Assembly: GCA_016342345.1 (NCBI GenBank)
Contig: JAEINO010000036.1
Coordinates: 1-37,539 of the forward strand
DNA: 37,539 nucleotides
From: Pseudodesulfovibrio sp.
GTDB taxonomy: Bacteria > Desulfobacterota > Desulfovibrionia > Desulfovibrionales > Desulfovibrionaceae
Direction of reading: 5' to 3'
Shown: positions 32,319 through 37,539 of the stretch, piece after piece
Numbering within the stretch: the stretch's first letter is position 1
Layout of the letters: the number at the start of each line of letters is the position of its first letter
Position numbers and translations under genes: made by a program
Notes under the pieces: model-generated
Database searches by the model: none
Told to the model about the DNA's origin: nothing
The model's input: the letters and a program-made list of their open reading frames with translations, nothing else

Positions 32319-33754
32319 TTGATGTTCACTCCACGGTATTCATCGGGCGAGAATCCGAGTTTGCACAGCCGTTTCGGGAGCAGCAGTTGGTCCAGTATTT
32401 CGGGTGGGGCCAAGTCCTGAAGCACGGCTTCTTCCCGGATGGTTGTTCCCGATATGGTTGCTTGGGTTATCAGTTTTTCCACTCGACCATAGCCCAGAGC
32501 AGGGACAAGGACTGTGGCCAGTGCGCTGCTTTTTTCCACATGGTACCGACAGCGTTCCTGATCGGCTTCAATGCCGGGGATGCATTTTTCAGTCAGTCCC
32601 CTGGTGGCGTTGATCAGGAGCGTCAGGGATTCCATGAGCGCATGGGTGAGCAGCGGGAGGAGATGGTTGAGTTCCATTTGTCCCATGGATGCCGCAAGGG
32701 TGATGGCCTGGTCGTTGCCAATCACTCTGAGAGCTACCTGCGTGACGGCTTCTGGCATGACCGGGTTTATCTTGCCGGCCATGATTGAGGAACCGGCCTG
32801 AAGAGCGGGCAGCGTGATTTCCCCGATGCCTGTTGCCGGACCGCTTGCCAGCAGGCGAAGGTCAGAGGATATTTTCATCAGGTTGCTAGCATAGGTCTTG
32901 AGCATGCCAGAAATTTCCACGAAGCAATCCATGTTCTGGGTGGCGTCCACCAGGTTCTCGGCTCGGGATATGGGCAGCCCTGTTATGTGCCTGACATTGT
33001 CTGTCACTTGGAGAATATAGTCGCGGGGTGCGCCCAGTCCTGTGCCGATGGCAGTGCCACCCAGGTTGACCTTTTTGATGCGTTCCCGACTCTTGAATAT
33101 CCGCCAGCGGTCCCGTGTTACTCCTTCGGCAAAGGCCCCGAAGGTCATGCCAAGGGTCATGGGTACGGCATCGGTCAATTCCGTGCGGCCTACCTTTACG
33201 ATGTCGCTGAATTCCGTTTCCTTTTCCTGCAGCGATTGCTGTAGTTCCGAAATTCGGGTTTCCAGTTCCGCGAGGAGATTGAGAGCGGCAATCTTGAGTG
33301 CTGTCGGGTACACATCGTTGGTGGATTGATGCATATTAATGTGGTTGATGGGATGCACGAACGAATGATCGCCTCGTTCGCCGCCCAGAAGTTCGGTGGC
33401 CCGGTTGGCAATGACTTCGTTGAAGTTCATGTTTGTCGAGGTCCCGGAACCGCCCTGAAACGGGTCAACCACGATGTCGTTATCCAGTTTTCCGGACTCA
33501 ACCTCCATGCATGCAGTGGTGATGGCGTCACCACGCTCTTCGGATAGATATCCGAGGTGCGTATTGGTGCTCGCGCAAGCCTGTTTGACCTGTGCGAATG
33601 CACTGATGAACGCGGGGTGCAGTCGATATCCCGAGAAGGGGAAGTTTTCTACTGCGCGTAGCGTATGAATGCCATAATAGGCCTCGGAGGGCACATTCAT
33701 TTCGCCGAGGGCGTCGCGTTCACGCCGCATGGAGGAAGAGTCCTGATTAAGCAT
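32315..33754 (-). CDS. aspA: Aspartate ammonia-lyase-like enzyme (aspartase/fumarase family)
   Basis: 479 residues, standard length for class II fumarase/aspartase enzymes. Conserved segments: YYGIHTLRAVENFPFSGYR near the N-terminus, GGSGTSTNMNFNEVIANRA, HPINHINMHQSTNDVYPTA, VGRTELTDAVPMTLG, and the catalytic loop GSSIMAGKINPVMPEA (GSSxMxGKxNP). It cleaves aspartate to fumarate and ammonia; fumarase cannot be wholly excluded from sequence, but RAVENFPFSG favours aspartase. It lies 18 bp after hydG and overlaps the next gene, so it is part of the hydrogenase maturation operon. A plausible role is supplying ammonium for the bridging azadithiolate nitrogen of the H-cluster (inference). Confidence 0.88.
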   Translation of the reverse strand: MLNQDSSSMRRERDALGEMNVPSEAYYGIHTLRAVENFPFSGYRLHPAFISAFAQVKQACASTNTHLGYLSEERGDAITTACMEVESGKLDNDIVVDPFQGGSGTSTNMNFNEVIANRATELLGGERGDHSFVHPINHINMHQSTNDVYPTALKIAALNLLAELETRISELQQSLQEKETEFSDIVKVGRTELTDAVPMTLGMTFGAFAEGVTRDRWRIFKSRERIKKVNLGGTAIGTGLGAPRDYILQVTDNVRHITGLPISRAENLVDATQNMDCFVEISGMLKTYASNLMKISSDLRLLASGPATGIGEITLPALQAGSSIMAGKINPVMPEAVTQVALRVIGNDQAITLAASMGQMELNHLLPLLTHALMESLTLLINATRGLTEKCIPGIEADQERCRYHVEKSSALATVLVPALGYGRVEKLITQATISGTTIREEAVLQDLAPPEILDQLLLPKRLCKLGFSPDEYRGVNIK

Positions 33755-33772
33755 GTATATTCGTTCTTTCGA

Positions 33773-35197
33773 CTACAGGTACAGGTCTCTTTCACCGGCT
33801 TCAATGCGGGCAATTCTTTCCGTAAGCAATTTCTTCTGCTTGAGATCCTTGTACCCTTTTATTTCCCGATCAATGAGTGCCTCGCCCACTTTTTTGGTGT
33901 CTTCGGAGGCGTAGTCTTCAAGGTATTCCTTGAAAGTCAGCAGCCCGTTGGGCAGACAGAATTTCTGGATGAATCCGGTTTTGGCAAGTTCCATGAAGTG
34001 CTCTCCGGTACGTCCCAGTCGGTAACAGGCCGTACACCAGGAGGGTACATAGTCGTGATCACCGGAGATGGAGCGAATGACTTCATCCAGATTGCGGCTG
34101 TCACCCACGCAGAATTGTTGCACGCCAGGTCTGTCGTATTCTGGATCGCTGTATGCGCCGGGATAGGTACGGGAGCCTGCGGAAATCTGGGATACGCCCA
34201 TTTGCAGCAGTTCCGTGCGGAATTCGGCGGTCTCGCGAGTTGTCAGAATCAGGCCGGTGTATGGAACGGCGATGCGAAGAACTGCAACGATTTTTTTGAA
34301 ATCGTGATCCGAACTCAGATAGGGCGGGTTGAATGCGATTTCCGATCCCATGGCCGGCTCCAGTCTGGGGAAGGATATGGTGTGTGGTCCCACGCCCCAG
34401 TCCTGTTCGAGTTGCAGGGCGTGGTGGAGCAGTCCCAGAACTTCGTATATCGGATCGTACAGCCCGAAAAGCGCGCCCATGCCCACATCGTCAATGCCCG
34501 CTTCCTGAGCACGATGCATGGCGTGTAGTCTCCACAAATAGTCGGTCTTGCGGCCTGCAATATGGAGCTTCTCATAAGTCGGGCGATGGTAGGATTCCTG
34601 GAAGCATTGGTACGTGCCTATGCCGACTTCATGCAGTTTTGCAAATCCTTCGACCTCCAGGGGCGCGCAATTGATGTTGACCCGGCGGATTTCACCGCTT
34701 TTTTCCGAGGTGACGGAATAGACGTCGCGAACGGTCTGGGCGATCCAGTCCGCATCGTGCTTGGGGTGTTCCCCATATACGAGCAGGAGGCGTTTGTGTC
34801 CCTGATCCTCCAGTACGGAAACTTCCTTATGGATGCCCTCGGCATCGAGAGTCCTGCGCTCCAAGTCCGTGTTTGTGGCTTTGAAGCCACAGTAAGCACA
34901 TTGGTTGACACATTCATTGGAAATGTACAGTGGGGCAAAAAGAACCAGACGGTTGCCGTAAATGCCCTTTTTTATGGACATGGCGGTCTGGAAGATGGCT
35001 TCGTCCAGTTCCTTGTCCGTGTTTTTCAGCAAGACAGCGGCCTCGAACGGAGTGAGGCCCTTGCGCTCCTTTCCTTTGGCCAGGATGTCCCGGACCAGTC
35101 CCGGATCGGGGTTTTCCGCTTTTTCCATTTCGGAACGAATGACGGTATCGTCGATGAAGTTTGCCAGACCTTTTCCCAAATTGATGTCCTGTTTCAT
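33773..35197 (-). CDS. hydG: [FeFe] hydrogenase maturase HydG (tyrosine lyase)
   Basis: 474 residues. Radical SAM motif CVNQCAYCGFKATN (CxxxCxxC, ~90), barrel segments LLVYGEHPKH and GIGTYQCFQESYH, and the C-terminal auxiliary cluster motif CTAC followed 22 residues later by FC, an exact C-x2-C-x22-C as in HydG. The enzyme splits tyrosine to CO and cyanide to form the Fe(CO)2(CN) synthon. GGGAG and AAGGA precede the ATG at 35197. It follows the TM1266-like gene by 17 bp. Confidence 0.95.
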   Translation of the reverse strand: MKQDINLGKGLANFIDDTVIRSEMEKAENPDPGLVRDILAKGKERKGLTPFEAAVLLKNTDKELDEAIFQTAMSIKKGIYGNRLVLFAPLYISNECVNQCAYCGFKATNTDLERRTLDAEGIHKEVSVLEDQGHKRLLLVYGEHPKHDADWIAQTVRDVYSVTSEKSGEIRRVNINCAPLEVEGFAKLHEVGIGTYQCFQESYHRPTYEKLHIAGRKTDYLWRLHAMHRAQEAGIDDVGMGALFGLYDPIYEVLGLLHHALQLEQDWGVGPHTISFPRLEPAMGSEIAFNPPYLSSDHDFKKIVAVLRIAVPYTGLILTTRETAEFRTELLQMGVSQISAGSRTYPGAYSDPEYDRPGVQQFCVGDSRNLDEVIRSISGDHDYVPSWCTACYRLGRTGEHFMELAKTGFIQKFCLPNGLLTFKEYLEDYASEDTKKVGEALIDREIKGYKDLKQKKLLTERIARIEAGERDLYL

Positions 35198-35214
35198 GAT
35201 CCTTGCTCCCTGCT

Positions 35215-35457
35215 TTAAACCAGAAGTGATTTGACTTGCACGCCGTTGAGCATGCCCAGTTTACCTGTCAGGGCTCCCACTTCGTCGGTGGTTGCCTCGA
35301 TTATCAGGTCTATGATGTTCACGCCTCTGTCCTTGAAGGGCAGTCCCATGCGTCCCACGATCATGTGTGCATGATCGCTGAGGATGTCGTTTACTTCCGG
35401 GGCCGCCTTGAACCTGTCCTTGATGATGATACCGATGATTCCCAGTCGCTTTTCCAT
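35215..35457 (-). CDS. TM1266-like putative iron-only hydrogenase system regulator
   Basis: 80 residues, MEKRLGIIGIIIKDRFKAAPEV... ending LNGVQVKSLLV. This is the small ACT/NikR-C-like ferredoxin-fold protein (TM1266 family) that is found with hydEFG in many anaerobes; it has no DNA-binding domain of its own, so 'regulator' is a name from genome context. First gene of the maturation operon, downstream of a long foldable leader. Confidence 0.88.
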   Translation of the reverse strand: MEKRLGIIGIIIKDRFKAAPEVNDILSDHAHMIVGRMGLPFKDRGVNIIDLIIEATTDEVGALTGKLGMLNGVQVKSLLV

Positions 35458-35502
35458 GCGAGTGTCCTTTTTTGATCATTGATCTCGTAGTGTTAGGAGA
35501 AG

Positions 35503-35638
35503 GCCCGGTTTAGCACTCCCGGGCAATCTGCAGGCGGGGACAGGAGGGAGCTTCAAGACGTCGATCTGCTTGTGGAAAGCGGTAGAGTCCAGATGGCTCC
35601 ACCCTGTGGCTCAGGTTGACCCTTACCGCAGGCAGATT
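35503..35638 (-). promoter_or_regulatory. Candidate structured leader RNA of the maturation operon
   Basis: Nested complementary segments: AATCTGC (35525-35531) with GCAGATT (35632-35638); GCGGTA (35579-35584) with TACCGC (35624-35629); inner CCAC-CCT-GTGG (35599-35609). A separate GCCCGG/CCGGGC hairpin (35503-35508 and 35519-35524) lies nearer the gene. This could be a riboswitch-like leader on the minus strand. I could not match it to a known class. Confidence 0.4.
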
Positions 35639-35697
35639 CTCTCCAGTTGGAGGTGTTCTGGGAAAAAGTAATAAGCCAATTAATAATACGAATCAAG

Positions 35698-35726
35698 AAA
35701 AAGTTGTACTAATAGTATAACTTTTT
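35698..35726. promoter_or_regulatory. Long near-perfect palindrome upstream of the maturation operon
   Basis: AAGTTGTACTA and TAGTATAACTT (35701-35723) are inverted repeats with a single mismatch around a central A, extended by AAA/TTT on both sides. Low GC makes it a poor terminator, so a repressor or activator operator is more likely. A smaller hairpin TACAC-TTTC-GTGTA follows at 35762-35775, and GGGAA-GCG-TTCCC at 35824-35836. Confidence 0.5.
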
Positions 35727-35881
35727 TAAATTGATGTTACGAATAGCATATGAGTCAGAAATACACTTTCGTGTAGAAAAATAGAATAGGAATGGGGATA
35801 TGGTTGTTTTCCGGGGAAGATGGGGGAAGCGTTCCCTTGGATCAGATGTATCCTGGCCGCAGGTTGACGCTGTGTGACGTT

Positions 35882-36220
35882 TTAGAAGTTCAGCTTGAAT
35901 CCCTTTGCCTTGAGAGCAGCCACCTTGGCACTGCGATCAACGTAATGCGTATGCAGCAGGTGGTGGGACATGTGGCCGCACGGACCTTCGTGAAGGAATC
36001 CGGTTTTCTTGTCGTAGATCTTCGTGATCATGGGGTTGTCCTGAGACTTCCTGAGCTTGTAGATCTTGGGATTGGCGTCAGCGGCGTACACGGACTTTTG
36101 GCGAAAGCCCACGAAATCCATGCTGGCGGAGACGGCCTCTTTGGTCATATTGAGGCCAAGTACGGCATAACCGGCCATGACACCACATGTTTTGATGAAA
36201 CCGCGTCTGTTCATTATCAT
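35882..36220 (-). CDS. hydB: Periplasmic [FeFe] hydrogenase small subunit
   Basis: 112 residues with a twin-arginine signal (NRRGFIKTCGVMAGYAVLG), which exports the folded hydrogenase. The mature part has VYAADANPKIYKLRKSQDNP and the conserved GPCGHMSHHLLHTHYVDRS segment of Desulfovibrio-type [FeFe] hydrogenase small subunits, which wrap round the large subunit. AAGGAGG upstream. It starts 14 bp after the hydA stop; the large subunit has no signal peptide and is co-exported as a complex. Confidence 0.93.
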   Translation of the reverse strand: MIMNRRGFIKTCGVMAGYAVLGLNMTKEAVSASMDFVGFRQKSVYAADANPKIYKLRKSQDNPMITKIYDKKTGFLHEGPCGHMSHHLLHTHYVDRSAKVAALKAKGFKLNF

Positions 36221-36234
36221 ATCTGAGTTCCTCC

Positions 36235-37494
36235 TTATGCCGTGACCTTGCGTGTCCGGAAGCGTTTGTTGACCTGGGCGACCGTGTTCCTGAAGAGGGA
36301 CGCGGTAACCTCGGGATCAAGCGGCTGGCCTCCGCCGTTTACGCAACCGCCGGGGCAGCACATGACCTCGATGAAGTGGTAGGGCGACTTGCCTGCTCTG
36401 ATCTCATCGCACAGCTTGGCGGCATTCTTGATTCCGCTGGCCACGGCGACCTTGACCGTTCCAAAGCCCGGTACCTTGACGTCGGCAGTATTGATGCCTT
36501 CGTGGGTACGTACGACCTTGATGTTCGGGTCTTTCAGTTTTGTTCCGGACAAGACTTCATAGGCCAGTCTGAGAGCTGCTTCCATGACTCCGCCGCTGGT
36601 GCCGAAGATGGTAGCTGCACCAGTTGAATCACCCAGGACAGGATCGGGTTTTTCTTCAGGCAGACTATTGAAGTTGATGCCCGCAGTCTTGATCATGTAG
36701 GCCAATTCGCGGGTATTGATGGTGGCATCGGTGTCCCGGAAGCCGCTATCAGCCAATTCAGGTCTGAGACCTTCGTATTTCTTGGCGATACAAGGCATGA
36801 TGGACACGGTGTAGATCTTCTTGGCCTCGGTGTGTGTTTCATGTGCACCATATGTTTTGGCCAAGGGTCCCAACATGCCGATGGGGGACTTGCAGCTTGA
36901 CAGATTGGGCGTCAGGTCGGGGTAGAAGGCTTCCACGAACTTGACCCAGGCAGGACAGCAGGAAGTGAACTGCGGCAGGGGGCGAGCACCTTTCTTGCCT
37001 TGTTCCTGAACGCGCTGGATGAGTTCGGTACCTTCTTCCATGATGGTAACGTCAGCAGTGAATTCGTTGTCCCAGATATAGTCGAAGCCGAGCTGGCGCA
37101 AGGCTGCATGCATCTGACCGCCGACATATGTTCCGGTAGCGGCGCCGAAACATTCACCCAGTCCGTAGCGGACGGCGGGAGCGGGCATGGAAACGACCAC
37201 TGTGTCGGGGTCTTTGAGTTTTTCAAACAGTTCATCAACATATGAGACGCCTTCGTAGATGGCCCCATAAGGGCAGCTCACAAGACACTGTCCGCAGTTC
37301 AGACAGGCCGCAGGATCAACGACCTGACGAATGCCGGCCTCGTTGATTGATTGGATCGCGCCGGTGCCGCAAACCTCTTCGCATGTCCCGCAGGCTTCGC
37401 ATTTGGTGGCATCAACCTGGACAAAATAGATATTGTCCGGGTCAATCCCCTTGGGTGCGTTTGACTGGTACATGACGCCTTCAATCTTCTTCAT
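36235..37494 (-). CDS. hydA: Periplasmic [FeFe] hydrogenase large (catalytic) subunit
   Basis: 419 residues from the ATG at 37494, preceded by AAGGAGG; a TTG at 37527 is in frame but lies upstream of that ribosome site. N-terminal ferredoxin clusters CEACGTCEEVCG and CLNCGQCLVSCP. H-cluster motifs: L1 FTSCCPAWVKF (~180), L2 MPCIAKKYE (~230) and L3 EVMCCPGGCVNGGGQP (~376), all ligand cysteines present. It oxidises or produces H2 in the periplasm, probably exchanging electrons with a cytochrome c3 network. The first cluster ends CG instead of the usual CP. First gene of the hyd block within the window; its promoter lies at or beyond the right edge. Confidence 0.96.
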   Translation of the reverse strand: MKKIEGVMYQSNAPKGIDPDNIYFVQVDATKCEACGTCEEVCGTGAIQSINEAGIRQVVDPAACLNCGQCLVSCPYGAIYEGVSYVDELFEKLKDPDTVVVSMPAPAVRYGLGECFGAATGTYVGGQMHAALRQLGFDYIWDNEFTADVTIMEEGTELIQRVQEQGKKGARPLPQFTSCCPAWVKFVEAFYPDLTPNLSSCKSPIGMLGPLAKTYGAHETHTEAKKIYTVSIMPCIAKKYEGLRPELADSGFRDTDATINTRELAYMIKTAGINFNSLPEEKPDPVLGDSTGAATIFGTSGGVMEAALRLAYEVLSGTKLKDPNIKVVRTHEGINTADVKVPGFGTVKVAVASGIKNAAKLCDEIRAGKSPYHFIEVMCCPGGCVNGGGQPLDPEVTASLFRNTVAQVNKRFRTRKVTA

Positions 37495-37539
37495 TGTTCC
37501 CTCCTTGTTGGGGTGGATTGAAGACAAGTCGACCGGTGC

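Noticed and set aside
33665..34528. 287-codon plus-strand ORF opposite aspA/hydG
   Set aside because: Antisense of conserved hydG and aspA coding sequence; no family features.

Overview
The window looks like a chromosomal segment of a sulfate-reducing Desulfovibrionales-type bacterium (Desulfovibrio or Pseudodesulfovibrio-like). This rests on gene content, not on a marker gene: a two-subunit periplasmic [FeFe] hydrogenase with its HydE/F/G maturases, a large soluble Hdr-type flavin/Fe-S operon, an in-frame UGA read as selenocysteine, and sigma-54 regulation. Genes are densely packed, and no rRNA, tRNA or CRISPR array was seen.

Left part (1-5.3 kb): a partial DUF4125 gene at the edge; an APC-family amino acid permease behind a near-consensus sigma-54 promoter and a ~270-nt leader; then a two-gene minus-strand operon (outer-membrane beta-barrel plus periplasmic metal/siderophore-type binding protein) with a Fur-box-like palindrome over its promoter.

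Hdr region (5.3-18.6 kb): a sigma-54 activator whose receiver domain lacks the phosphoacceptor Asp sits divergent from an eight-gene operon. The intergenic region holds two identical-format inverted repeats (GTCTTG-N5-CAAGAC) and a downstream -24/-12 promoter. The operon encodes a small IS3-OrfA-like HTH protein, HdrA, MvhD, an FrhB/FdhB-like protein, a double HdrA-like fusion with an embedded pseudo-receiver domain, HdrC, HdrB, a tandem universal stress protein and an HdrD/GlpC-like Fe-S protein. The last is interrupted by an in-frame UGA followed by a good bacterial SECIS hairpin, so it should be one selenoprotein, not two ORFs.

Middle (18.6-29.5 kb): three transcription units (DUF1566 protein plus small periplasmic protein; a TolC / PAS-HlyD / ABC ATPase / MacB-type permease exporter; two secreted alpha/beta hydrolases). 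Each is preceded by the same element: two TTCAC-type direct repeats 10 bp apart, then exactly 9 bp, then TTGAC. They look like one regulon. The adaptor protein carrying a cytoplasmic PAS domain is unusual. A MITE-like palindromic repeat closes this block.

Right part (29.5-37.5 kb, all minus strand): hydA, hydB, then after a ~420-bp gap with a foldable leader and a long palindrome, a tightly coupled maturation operon TM1266-like - hydG - aspA-like - unknown 197-aa gene - hydE - hydF. The genes together would make a periplasmic H2 enzyme and its H-cluster, while the Hdr operon would handle cytoplasmic thiol/flavin electron transfer or bifurcation.
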